Source of the DNA: Acholoe squamosa
Taxonomy: Eukaryota; Annelida; Polychaeta; Phyllodocida; Polynoidae
DNA: 64,000 nucleotides
Assembly (NCBI GenBank): GCA_949317995.1
Contig: OX439039.1
Location: 20,265,282-20,329,281, forward strand
Direction of reading: 5' to 3'
Shown: in pieces, positions 20,183 to 31,139 of the stretch
Position numbering within the stretch: the first letter of the stretch is position 1
How the letters are laid out: every line of letters begins with the position of its first letter
Program-made: the position numbers and the translations under genes
The notes under the pieces: model-generated
What the model was told of the DNA's origin: nothing
The model's input: the letters and a program-made list of their open reading frames with translations, nothing else
The model's database searches: none

Positions 20183-21419
20183 TAAAACTGGAGACACAAA
20201 CAGGACAGAATAGACAAAATACAATGTCATTATTACCAATGAAATAACAGAATGGCATATCTTTGTACAACACGACATGACATATTGGATAAATCACTTC
20301 ACCTAGAATATGAATTGAGGGAATTGCAGATTTTAAAGGCAGCTATTTAAAACGCAAACAAACCACAAAACCAGCAATTAACGAGTCAAATTGTGCCTAA
20401 TTTTTAGACTGTGAAATTATGAAACTGCGATACAACCGCAAATTGAATGAGATAATATCCAATTTAATCAGAGAAGATCTTTATAAAAGAAAACTGTGAG
20501 TAGATCTGCTAAATTTAGCAAACAGCAATCAGCTTGCTCCTAGTTAATGAAATAAGTTAATGTACCTTTTTGTGCAAGAAGTACTTCTCCCCAGACTTTG
20601 GGTTAATCTAATTTTATTTTTAATTACGCTCATATTTACTTTGCTGCAAAAGTCTTACTTTCGAAGTTGCTCTGAGCGTGACTGACTAAGTATAGCGCTC
20701 AATGGTTCAATAATTGGTTGAATTATTCATTGTAAAAGATTAAAGCTTCTCCGCCCACTCTCTAAAAGATCGAGATGAAACAATGTCACTCTTTCTGTTT
20801 CAATATTTGTAATACCGGAAACCGTTTTTCGACCCATATCATCATAGTTGTGTATGCAGATGATTAGTATAAAGCAGTGATCATATAATACCACTTAACC
20901 CAAAGCCCCCAATTCACATACTCATGTAAGCCCCATTGGACTAGCTGTTACATACCCAACCACTAGGGGGTTAATGTCCATTACTCTAGTATAGAATTAC
21001 ATCAGCTAATATGACCCCAAGCTGTAACACCAAATTAACTTAAATGCCCCTGATCAAATAAACCCACATTAAGATAATTAGATCATGGCATGTCCAGTCA
21101 TGGCGTCCTTGACCCTTCAGAGCTCAGCAGTGCTACACAATGAAACATGTACCGTAATACGCGTAATACAAGAGTAGTAGTACCCGTATGACACTAGTGA
21201 TGTTACCGTAACCATGGTAGCCTAGAAAGTATGTGTAATACCAAATGTGTATTTGTAACCTTGACAACCAGACAAGAATAAGATATATATTTAAGTGGGT
21301 CACCGTAACCATGGTAACCATAGGCAATTATACTTGTATGATGTAGTGGTATAATAATAAATGTGAGTTTAGACATGAAAGTGAATGAACCATAGTCTAA
21401 TGTGCAAATAGAGTGGATA

Positions 21420-23022
21420 ATGAAGAAGCCACTCGAGAAGACGATGATGAAGGAACATGTGGCCTCATACCAGTTTCAGAGGACCATGTTCCATGAATTG
21501 AAATGTCATGTCTATCAGCTCCAGCTAATGCTGCAGCTTGTGATCCACCCCTTGGTAGGGAGTGACCTGAGTACTTGTTAGCATACGGGCCTCCCTCACT
21601 AGAGTGTTCATCAGTGGTGGTGAGAGAGGGCGACCATCATGTAGTACAAAAGCCGCTGAGTGAGGAGGCATTGGGAATTGTGACACATACACATCCCAGG
21701 CAGTTGATGAGCATGCAGATGAGTTCACAATTATAGGTAGCGACAGGACCACCGGTTGTGAAGTAGGGGATATTGTCTTGGAAGATCTTATTACTACAGT
21801 CAGATCCTCTGGTTTGGATATAATATCTCCTCTACTGAGGGTGTGTGGGGACGTGTTTACGGCACTGTCTAAATATAGGCACACATTGACTAGGTCCTTT
21901 GGGAGCAAAGGAGGTGCTGGAGTTGGTGTGTGTGGTTTAAGTATATCAGCACCTTTGAAGACACATTGTGACTCATAAGACACCAGAGCTGATGAGTCAC
22001 CTCCTCAGGAGTCAATCCAATATCTAGCGCCGCACATGTAATTGCGCCGAGAACTAGGGGCAGCCAAGAAATTCGCCAAGTACTGCTGGTACATGGCTGC
22101 ATCTGAGTGTGATGGTGCAAGTACAACAATTCCATATGTGATGGCAAACGTTTAATAGTATGTAGCTTGCCTAAGTTTATTTTGTCGAGTTTTTCTCAGA
22201 TCATGCTGAGTTATAAGATAGCATAGTCTGTAAGCCAAGTGGGCAATCTGTAATTAAATACACACATTTCATTATTTACACATGTTTTCAGATTGGGTCA
22301 AAGAGTGGTATTGCAAGGTCAGGTTCAACTCTGAAGAGTCCTCTATTGGCTACCTCAGCCTCAGCATAAGTACGACAGACTACCCACTATCAGTGGTTAG
22401 TCTGACTTTTGTGTTTTAGTGTAAGTGAGTGAGTAGTACTTGTTGTCAGAATTTTTACCACCTCTAACTAAGGTAGAGTTACACTCCATGCTGAACTCAG
22501 TCAGAGTAGGTTGGAGGAGGTGTATACCATTTGACTGTCGGGCATAGTGGAGGAACCATTGTACATCTCTCTTGAATGCTTTTGGTATGAACACAGGGCC
22601 TTTGTGAGGAGCTTGGTGGAGAGTCTGGAGTATCCTACACATGAATTTACGGGCAGCCGGAATACACTTGGAAATGTGAGTTAATTTCCCCACAAGTGAT
22701 TGTATACTCTTAACTGATGCATATTTGGTGTGTGACCAGCGCAGGCACTCCTTATCAATTTCTTCCATTCTGGAACAGTAAGTGTCATAGCGACAGTGTC
22801 TAGTTCAAAGCCCACATGAGTAGTAGGCGGCTGGCACTTCTGTGGGGAAAGAGCCACACCCAGATCTGCTGATAGATCTAGGAATGCTTGGTAGTCACTC
22901 TGTGCTTGTGTGAGGGTCGATGCCGCACGGCAGAAGTCATCCAAGTATGATAATGCCCAATGATCTGATTTCGTAAGTAGGTATACCATGGTGCTTGTCA
23001 TCCTCTGACGGTCAAAAATCAT
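21420..23022 (-). pseudogene. Decayed DIRS-type retrotransposon: reverse transcriptase/RNase H and tyrosine recombinase
   Basis: Reading leftward on the minus strand, an RT fragment with the catalytic box YLDDF (about 22,950) continues into a linker and RNase H start (motifs SIQSLVGKLTH and FKRDVQWFLHYA, down to about 22,400). After a gap, a tyrosine recombinase fragment runs from about 22,000 to 21,420 (motifs AWDVYVSQFPMPPHSAAF and, in another frame, GHSLPRGGSQAAA, the His-x-x-Arg box of DIRS recombinases). Several frame breaks and a missing RT N-terminus show it is dead. Gene order RT then recombinase and the lack of integrase identify DIRS rather than Gypsy. Confidence 0.8.
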
Positions 23023-23392
23023 AGAAAGTTGGCTTTTGCTATTTTTGCACTTCTGCTGGCCCTAATCGTTAGGATTTTGATTTTTTAATTATTTTTTGGG
23101 GCTTATATTATCAGACCTGATGAGCTCTTTGTGTTACACATAGGTTTATGAGGTGGGAAATTGATATTTCATCTTACAGCGCCTCAAAATAGGCCAAATT
23201 TGATCCAAACTGGGGGGAAAATGATAAAAAAAATACACAAAAGTGAAAAAAATCAGAATATACTACCAAATATGTGCAGTTTCATTTATATAACATATAT
23301 TTTGTGGTTATACATTGTATCAGGAACAAAAAACCCTCTCCTGGACATATTTCTTTTATATGCTGGGAGCATTTGAAGTTTGGTGAAGGTCT

Positions 23393-24171
23393 GTGTCTTC
23401 CCGAATCATTTTGCCTAAAATAACACCCCTAAAATAAATCAGTAGGGCATATGGGTTCAATATTGTATTTAGAAAATAGAGTGAGGTAAGTTTAATATCT
23501 GTTAAAGAAAAAAATTAGAATTCCTTGGTAAACTTCATTCTGAGGATGCTATGAATGGCTTCCGCGGAATACCCTGTTTTTCTCATCTGACCAAAAAAAT
23601 CAATGATTTTGCCCCTCCTGTGTAAAGTTGATATATTTAACTGTTCTAAAAATGGCAGTAATTTTCGCCTGGCACACACCTAAGTATCCAACGTGTAGAA
23701 TATTTGCTTATTGCATACCCTATGCAATAGCAGAGCTGGGAAGTGGATTTTTGTCTTCCCGAATCACTGTCTTCCCGAATCATTTTTGAGAAACATGCCA
23801 TGTTCGATTGAAATTCTTAGGTTTACACAGATTTTCCCCCCATTAAAGCTATATACCACTTGAAAGCACATGTCTTAGGAATTGTCTTCCTCATAACTAA
23901 TAGTTCCCACCTGACTCTGCCTTCCTTTTATGAAGAATAGCAGATAATGAATTTTCTTTGCCCTGAAATTTACTTACAATCCAATATCAGCCCTGGAGGA
24001 TAATGACCCCTTGGCAAAGCAAAATCAAAGAATATCGAGCTAAAACTCTATGAACTCGACCTTTAGACCCAGGAGTATAAGAATAATGTCAGAACTGTTG
24101 ATTAATAATATATTTCTACTCATATAGAGGCCTTAAGGCTAAATACCCCCATGAATGATTCGGGAAGACAC
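23393..24171. mobile_element. TIR element of 779 bp with CTTCCCGAATCA ends
   Basis: Perfect 18-bp inverted ends, GTGTCTTCCCGAATCATT at 23393-23410 and its complement at 24154-24171. Two further tandem copies of the end motif lie inside, at about 23753-23790. No clear target duplication and no coding capacity. Confidence 0.65.
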
Positions 24172-24189
24172 CCTTTCAAGGGTATAAAG

Positions 24190-24350
24190 TTTTGGGGTGT
24201 TGCCATAGCAACGGTTTTCATATTTAACTCATAATATTTTGTGAGGAGTTACCCCACCACCCATACACTATCCACAAAAAAATATCTTTGAGGTACTCAT
24301 AGGTTTGATTTCAGACCCCCTCCAGGGCCCCCCAGTGGCAAAAGCTCCGT
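24190..24350 (+). repeat. Dispersed repeat with X-box palindrome (copy 1)
   Basis: Contains TGTTGCCATAGCAACGG (near-perfect RFX X-box) followed about 120 bp later by CCCCCCAGTGGCAAAA. The same pair of landmarks is found at 34,530-34,860 and, inverted, at 48,290-48,665. Confidence 0.5.
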
Positions 24351-24959
24351 TTCTATGACTTTTGACCAAGTGATGTAGACACATGTGTAAGAGGAACAAT
24401 AATTGGTATTATGAAGTCCTCCTCTGTGAACCAGACTGGGAGTGTATACACATTGATGTGCTAGTAGAGCACTGGTTATTTGGTACCACCGTGTTGGAAG
24501 AAGGGTTTTTAGCCACCGTAGTATGGACCCTCATGGCAGGATGTGTATATATTAGATCACCAGCCGGTATGTTATCATCAGTTGTACAAACAATAGGAAC
24601 AGGTTGTAGGTCTGAATTCTCAATGTTATTACAAGCATAATTTGAAGGTTCATGCCTGTTGACGATAGGGCCGGGTTGTGCCGGCCTATGCATGAAAGGA
24701 AGGCATGATGAGTTAGGGTCCGGAAAATCCATGGGAATAATACTACTTTTGGAATAATAGAAAAAGAAATTGAGGACAACCCGGTTCTAAGGAACGCTGT
24801 AAATGAAAGTAGTACTGAGCGTCCTTGATAGGTGGCACCAGATATTTTCCCGCTCGCCCTAACATTACTGGGTAATTCTTGTTAATTACCCCCAATTATC
24901 AAACCTGAACAGTGTAAGTACCACCAGGGGAGTTTTGCACATAAGAGCATAGGTAGTTT

Positions 24960-25640
24960 TGGTTAAGAAGTACCTCAACTGTAGCAGTCACTTTCGTTTC
25001 AGTCCGGGAGGGTGTTGCTCCTATAGTAAAAGGAAGAGCTGGCTAAAAATGCCCTCATTTCCAGTCCTTTCTTTTCATGTAGCTATTACTTGTCCCTTTT
25101 GTTGCTCACAAGTGGTCATTCAAGTACAGTGCTCAAAAAGGGGGATTTAAGTAGGTACCTAGTTGGGAGAAGTCAGTACTATAAACTATAAATAAACTAT
25201 AGAGCGTGTGACATGAGTAGGTACCTGGTAGTGCAGCTCTATCTATTTTAAACAAGGCAGTTGACTTTTCAGACTAATGTGGTGAGTGCAAGTACTTAGG
25301 TGAAGCAGTGAACGACTTGTTTAGAAAAGAGGGCACATACTCACACTCTTTTTACAATAGGAGCAACACCCTCCTGGTATTCTTTTGTGCTTCACAGAAG
25401 TGGTCAAGAAGTGAGGTGCCATAAAAGTGTGATGTGAGTAGGTTGCTTCTCAGGAGAAGTAAAGTTTCACCCCATAACTGTTATAGCTCTTTGAAATGAA
25501 AGCACACAAGGCATAGTCAAATAGGAAGGCAGCACTTTATTCAATAGACATTATTTTAAATCAAGGCAGGTTGCTTTTTACTTTGATGTGGTGAGTGGAA
25601 GTTGAAGGGTGAAACTGGGTGTGACTTTGTAAAGTGAGCT
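24960..25640. repeat. Dispersed repeat recurring at 17.4-17.6 kb
   Basis: The landmark AACAAGGCAG...CAGACTAATGTGGTGAGT occurs at about 25,247 and, diverged, at about 25,553. The related copy at 17,558-17,610 reads AACAAGACAGGTGGC...CTAATGTGGTGAGTACAAG. A second shared landmark, GTAGCAGTCACTTTC, occurs at about 17,396 and 24,980. Confidence 0.6.
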
Positions 25641-27598
25641 ATTTACAAGTTAGTGTATGTGTAACTTATCTGCAAGACCTACCAGTAGTAATTCAAGACA
25701 CAGTTTATATACAGTAACTCATTAAATGGACCTTAGGGAAGATACTGTGTGTCAGGACTAGACCATCATGCATTACGATTCCCCTCTTAAAAGACCTGAA
25801 ATCTCTAGAGCTTTTAGCACAGTTCCCTGATTGTATTGTCCAGATATTATTGTCCACGCAGTCAAAACTAGCTACATTAATACATTTGCCATATGAATAG
25901 AGTGATTGCTTCATAAGCCAGTGTGTCATTTCATAGACAAAAGAAAAAAAGACAGAATCGACCGTTCTGAAGTCAGTTGATTAATCCCACACATAGGTGT
26001 AGCTGCAATTAACTGATAAGCAGTCAGTGGGAATAGGTAGGGCTGATATCGACATAAAAGCAGAAGTCTCAAGAGGTACATTTAGGTTATCAATATGGAG
26101 GCCATGTAACGTTGGTATGTGGTATGTAAGCCTCAAAACCCTTGCCTCTTCTTCTAGAGTGTAGATTGAACTAGTGGGAGATATGATTGCTCTGCTATTT
26201 GCTCTGCAAATTGGAGAATTGCTAGTTACATTGTGCTACAGCATCAAAGACGATTGAGTGCATATAGGTCATGTGCCCCCCTATGGTGTTTGAGTGCCCA
26301 GAGCAAACCTGACAATGCATTTTGGGTTGCTATAAGTGTGTTGAAATAAGAAAATATATTAAAAATGGCATGGTGGCCTCCCCTCTCAGCTGTAAATAGC
26401 CATTAAACCCGTGGAATTCTGAAGCTGTATGTAGGGCCCTTAGATATGTAAAAGCGATTTCAAGCTTACTATGCGAAAGTGGTACTCAAGGGTGTCGTGG
26501 ACTACCAGTATGCAGTTATACTTTTAAAATACGTGTATTGCCCTCCAATGGCTCCACCAGGCACCCTTCAGACCCTAGAGGACCATCTTCCAATTACGTA
26601 GTATCCAATGAAAATTCGAGTGCTTGAGAGTTTGCCAGCAGAAGTACACATATTTACACTATGTGGGGGAAAAACTAGTATGGACGGCCCCTTTTTGGGA
26701 GTATGAAGGAATTTGCCTCAAAGTGTAATACTAATAGGCCACTTCACGTGTAGGATCATTATCTACAGACTTTGATTGTTTGGATCGTGGATCACCTCCA
26801 TTCAACAATCTAAAAATTTAAAAAAAAAATCTAAAGTTAGATTTTTTTTTGGGCAGAGGAAGTTGGCAACATGGATCTATAAATCCCCCTTATTAGCAGA
26901 CACACTGATGAATGACACATGTTACAGGCGAGGCAGGCATTAAGGCTTGTTAAGCTGGTGATAACTAATGCTCCATGAGTTGACATGCTGATACATCATG
27001 AGGCATATACCAAATGGTGATAGGTCGGCCAGTATATCTACCCCTGTCAATTAGGCACAGGGTGATGGGTCAAAGGAACATGGTGAACACTATGATGAAG
27101 CTAATCATAGGACGTAGTGTCCGTCCACTGTCTGCTGTCTAATGCTTCCAATACAGGTGTAACATTGGTCCCATGGATGGATGCTATATCAATCAAATGT
27201 TGGATGGCATCTATCCTCAGTTGATTATGTTGTTAACCTTCATTAAAAACACACCGATATCAGAGTCCTAGGCTTGGGATTATTTACCAGGATACATCAG
27301 GATGATATACTCCCAGGTTAAGCACTCTCACCATGAGCAGGATAGGTGACATGCAGGCCCAGCGTCCATCCTGTTATTACCTAGCTCCTGATTACACCAA
27401 CAGCAAAGTGGCACCTCTATCGTGCCAAACTAAATTAGATGTACCTGACAACCTTGGCCCCTCTACGGGGTGACAGCAGGTGGGGGCCCTGGAGGGGAGG
27501 TGACTGTTAGATTGATGGAGGTGGTGAAGGTAAGTATTGGGATATATGTGCGTGGATTCGTTATGATGATGTAACATTATATAAAATGAAACTTATAT

Positions 27599-28164
27599 AT
27601 GTGGAATCATCTCCAATATTGTAAGAATACTGTAATTCCCTCTGAAGTTCTGGACTCGATGGTCATTATCAAGACGTCGGAGGACATGTGTATGGCGATG
27701 TTCAAAGCTTGGTGGTCTAAAGCTTTGCCTCATGCCAGATGGGGTCAACTTCACCATACCTACGTCAGTGTTAGTCGACTAGACCTGTTGTATGGGACAC
27801 AGAACTTTTTCAAGGAGCACAACCTGGATAACAACAACCCCAACCCGCTTTTAATGGAGAGGTACTTCATGTCCATATCTGAAGTTCTATCCAGGGAGTG
27901 GCGAGATATGGGTATGTATTTAGAAGTGGATTCTGATAAGCTAACTATCATCGCTCAACAACCGGAACAGATCTATCTCTCCATGCCTTCAAAGTATTGA
28001 AGAAGTGGGCAGCTAAACCCACCAGTACACATCATGAACTCATTCAAGTACTGATGGATAACATGAGGAGGGGTGATGTGGTCAGATATATATTGCGTTA
28101 CTTTGAAAACCGAGACAGACGGAGACTGAGGCAAGGTGGGAAAGCTCTTTGTAGTTTGAGGTAA
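27599..28164 (+). pseudogene. Broken tandem death-domain gene
   Basis: The frame from ATG 27599 runs to a stop at 27998-28000, but the protein continues in another frame to the TAA at 28162-28164. The first part is the C-terminal two thirds of a death domain (motifs AMFKAWWSKALPHARWGQL). The second domain starts near 27,880 (motif REWRDMGMYLEVDSDKLTII) and finishes after the frame break (motif ELIQVLMDNMRRGDVVRYI). The layout and final-helix pattern (L-I-x2-L-x2-N-M-x3-D-V-x2-Y) match the viral tandem death-domain gene at 3030-3659. The N-terminal helix is missing or in another frame. One frameshift at about 27,985; the rest is well kept. A GTAAGC splice-donor-like site overlaps the stop. Confidence 0.7.
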
Positions 28165-28260
28165 GCTTACATGAAGGAGGTGTGCACCACGGGGGTCTAA
28201 ATCTTAAGTTGCTACACAAAAATCAGGGAGTAAACAGCTGGAAGGCGAATTAAACACCAC

Positions 28261-28267
28261 TTTATAA
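28261..28267 (+). promoter_or_regulatory. TATA box upstream of the 28.4-kb gene
   Basis: TTTATAAA about 135 nt before ATG 28401; no competing TATA box lies between. Confidence 0.45.
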
Positions 28268-28324
28268 ACCTGCCCAGCACTGATATACGTCCACAATTGA
28301 CACACAGACATCAACACCGTCGTC

Positions 28325-28384
28325 ACCTACCTACCCATCTACCTACCTACCTACCTACCTACCTACAGTCTACTACCTACTTAC
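28325..28384 (+). repeat. CTAC tetranucleotide repeat in the leader of the 28.4-kb gene
   Basis: Imperfect (ACCT)n/(CTAC)n array between the TATA box and the ATG at 28401. The viral death-domain gene at 3659 likewise has ACCTGCCTACC-type repeats in its leader (about 3690-3720, minus strand). Confidence 0.7.
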
Positions 28385-28400
28385 CTCATGTGTCAAGATA

Positions 28401-28862
28401 ATGGTGCCAATGTATGCACTTTTCACCGATTTATCCAAGAGACTCAGCACTTTCAACAATTTCATGGGGCCTAAGAACCAACCTTTGGCAGAGAAACTCT
28501 CTACCCACAGATCTTTCTACATCGGAAGTAAGGACGCTGTTCAATGCTACCAATATGGAGTCACCATACACACATGGTTAGAAGACAATCACGTCGCCGT
28601 GGAACATTTCAGATTTTCTTTTAACTGTTCGTTGGCCATGGAGGCTATGAACCTAACTCCGACTGTTGGAAAATTGCTGACGGAAATCCTGAAGAAAATA
28701 AAGCTGATGGAGCACGAATTGAAGTTCAGCAAATCAGTGCACAGCAGATCGATGGAAAGCAACGTCAGACTTTTTTCTTATCCCACCACTTCCAGTTGCG
28801 GATCTCTTTTTGAACGCGTAGAGTCGGATGGAGGAAGAGAGGACACAGTAGATAAAAACTGA
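28401..28862 (+). CDS. Unrecognised 153-residue protein, possible HORMA-like fold
   Basis: Intact ORF from ATG 28401. I have no firm family. The pattern in the middle (motif YGVTIHTWLEDNHVAVEHFRFSF), then a helix (VGKLLTEILKKIKLMEHEL) and a strand (SNVRLFSYP), follows the core of HORMA domains such as Mad2 and Rev7: a strand pair ending in a V-E-x-F-x-F box, a central helix, then an edge strand. The match is by eye and weak. The short N-terminus and a Ser/Asp-rich C-terminal tail are unlike the full-length family (about 200 residues). It is intronless, has its own TATA box, and sits directly after the broken death-domain gene. Confidence 0.5.
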   Translation: MVPMYALFTDLSKRLSTFNNFMGPKNQPLAEKLSTHRSFYIGSKDAVQCYQYGVTIHTWLEDNHVAVEHFRFSFNCSLAMEAMNLTPTVGKLLTEILKKIKLMEHELKFSKSVHSRSMESNVRLFSYPTTSSCGSLFERVESDGGREDTVDKN

Positions 28863-29144
28863 GGGACAACAAATACATTGGTATATCGCAACGTATCATG
28901 AAAACTTGTATGTAAGTTTGTCTTAACCGTCTATTTAATAACATGTAGAGAGTGTCAATTCGAATTCCCCAACTCGTCATCGTAATCGAACAAAATGAAA
29001 AATATGAAAATAAAGTGAAATTTGTACATAAAAATATGACATTTATTAGAAATAAAAAAAAGTGAAAATGTGTAATGCAGTTTCTCTTGTATTCCTTACC
29101 TTATCTGCTTATCATGTAAGTTTTTTTTAATTTTTTTCCCCAAT

Positions 29145-29174
29145 AGACCCGCCCCTGTTTCAAGGGGCAGGTCT
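29145..29174. terminator. Strong hairpin followed by poly-T
   Basis: AGACCCGCCCC, a 7-nt loop, then AGGGGCAGGTCT form a near-perfect stem, followed at 29184-29203 by 20 T. It lies about 280 nt beyond the 28.4-kb gene. In a eukaryote this is not a bacterial-type terminator; transcript-end hairpins occur in some DNA viruses, and it could equally be an unrelated palindrome. Confidence 0.3.
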
Positions 29175-29389
29175 TTTGGTTAATTTTTTTTTTTTTTTTT
29201 TTTAAAAGGGGGCTCCTCCCCTCCCCTTCCCTCCCAAAGGGCCCCCCACCCCTCACCTCCCCATACTATTAGGGGCCCCCCCCACCCAAAGGGTCGCCCA
29301 ATATATATTTATTTTTTGGCAAGCTGAAAGCTTGCATTCTTTCATCTATGAAAAAAATATCTCACTATAAGTCACACTCTCATCTACAT

Positions 29390-29770
29390 CATAAACCAAC
29401 CACCACGCCTCTTTATGCTAATGAGGTCACATAACCAAATTTCAAATTTCCAACCAAAATGCTAACCTCTGATTGGTCCATTCAAATTAGGGTCACGTGA
29501 CCTTATTTGCATAATAGAGGTCACGTGACCTAAACAGCCAGCCAGCCAGCCAATCAGAGGGCACTAATTTTTGGCGGGAAACCACAGGGGGTAAGGGTCA
29601 TGTGACCATTTTTGAATTTCTCTCCAAAAGAGCCACACCACGGGGGTCTAGGTCACAGGTCACGTGACCCCTATTTGAATTTCCCACCAAAAGGGAGGCC
29701 TCTGATTGGCTGATTTGAATATCCCGCCAAAAGGGAGCCCTCTGATTGGCATCAGGTCGAGTGTGTAATA
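29390..29770. promoter_or_regulatory. Dense E2F / CCAAT / E-box / octamer cluster
   Basis: Contains an E2F consensus TTTGGCGGGAAA (29570-29581) and an inverted one TCCCGCCAAAA (29722-29732). GTCACGTGAC palindromes lie at 29492, 29520 and 29659, with a variant GGTCATGTGACC near 29597. An octamer ATTTGCAT is at 29505-29512. Four CCAAT boxes in the same CCTCTGATTGG context lie at about 29466, 29550 (inverted), 29699 and 29738. The density resembles early promoters of small DNA viruses or S-phase gene promoters. No gene starts immediately beside it in this window. Confidence 0.55.
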
Positions 29771-31139
29771 AACAGTACTTAACTATAGTCCCGTTCCGAT
29801 ACATACTATACTACTGACAGTCTTGATATGAAGAAGATCGTTGTCTATTCTCTAATTATAAGCTACAATCCAGTGAGCCTTTATTACAAATATTGTAAAG
29901 GTTTGTTCCACTATGACAGATATCTAATCCGATCCTTAGGCGGAAAGGCCTTGCTCAACTACAAAGGAATTGAACTTTAACACCTATAAAATGATTGTGC
30001 CAACAATAATGGATATTGTATAAAGCATGATATTGGGCATCTCTCTTTCATTAAAAGAACTCTCAAGTACAAATCCAATATTACCAAAGAGGTTTGCTGC
30101 TATTCTGCTCTTGATTAACCATGCCTCATGAAAGCACCATTTTACGGCGATATTGATCTTTTGCTTGTTTCCAGTTTGGAGCACAATTGATTCACTGAAG
30201 GCCATTGCACGATTTTAGGATTGCACTTGGAATTCAGCTGATCCTTGCCCAGAGCAGCTTCCCATTCCAAAGGCTTTCCGAATAAAAGCCTCCAATTTGT
30301 TATAAACCTTTCTGATGAGCAAGTCCAGAGATAAGGTATCCAAACTAGAGATGGTCTAATTGTCCTTTCCCTCATGCTAACTCTCTCCCTGATACTAAAC
30401 AATTCCCTCCTGCATTAAGGGGCTCAGCACAAGCATGGTTAGGAACGCATGTTGTTGATAAGGGAAGCTTAGCATTCTGCATAAATTTGCACAGCCAATT
30501 AGTGAAAGTGCCCAGGGAATTGTCATCATCTGTCGACATGATTGGTCATCAATGGTGACTCCTTTTTGAGTTATAACTCATTCCGTCATCTTTCGCCACT
30601 GTGTGTTAGACTCATGTGGCATAGCAATTGCTATTCCTGGTGATCTTGTGCTATAACGATGTCGTGTTCCATCTAGTGACATGTGTGAGCCACTTCACAC
30701 AGGTTGACAAGGACTCACGACAATTTGCTGGGTGGCCTGCCACATATTTTTCGAAACTCCCACGTTCTATAACATTGAATTATCTTTAGATTGATTACCA
30801 GATGCTATGTCCAGCCATTTCTTTATACGTTTTGCTCTTCCGCTTAGGTGCTAGCTTGACATTTGCCAATTGGACTATTTCAGTAACCTTTCTACGGGGC
30901 CTTCTGGGCTCTCTTTAAATCATTTATCGGGTAAACGTGTCAGTATAACTTTTAGCTGGTTTTTAGGTAGAATTACTATGATACATGTATGTTGAATTTC
31001 TACAAATGAGAAAGAAGGTGATGCTCTTGAAGATAACGTTTTCAACTGAGAACAACTGTCACTGCGCTGCTCCCTGAGAACAGTGACAAGCTCACCTGGT
31101 TGAACCTATGTAACTTTGGGTTCTTTATCATAACTATAA

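Larger units (their letters stand above)
13821..21419. other. Non-coding, repeat-rich stretch
   Basis: No ORF here has recognisable protein character. It holds a diverged direct duplication (14.2-15.4 kb), two terminal-inverted-repeat insertions (14,317 and 19,630), a dispersed repeat at about 17,380-17,640 that recurs at 25 kb, a 12-G run at 18,131, and a short inverted match at about 18,925-18,960 to the duplicated block at 31.7 and 44.5 kb. I see nothing identifiable in the rest. Confidence 0.7.
23040..27577. other. Non-coding, repeat-rich stretch
   Basis: No convincing gene. Contents I could identify are the TIR element at 23,393-24,171, a copy of the X-box/CTCF-like repeat at 24,190-24,350 and the dispersed repeat at 24,960-25,640. 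From 25,641 to 27,577 I see only low-complexity A/T tracts and unplaced sequence. Confidence 0.65.

Noticed and set aside
29145-29203. A bacterial rho-independent terminator
   Set aside because: The form fits, but the window is eukaryotic and no bacterial-type gene precedes it; recorded only as a hairpin of unknown role.
29984-30402. Minus-strand open frames as a retroelement fragment
   Set aside because: I could not match any RT, RNase H or endonuclease motif.
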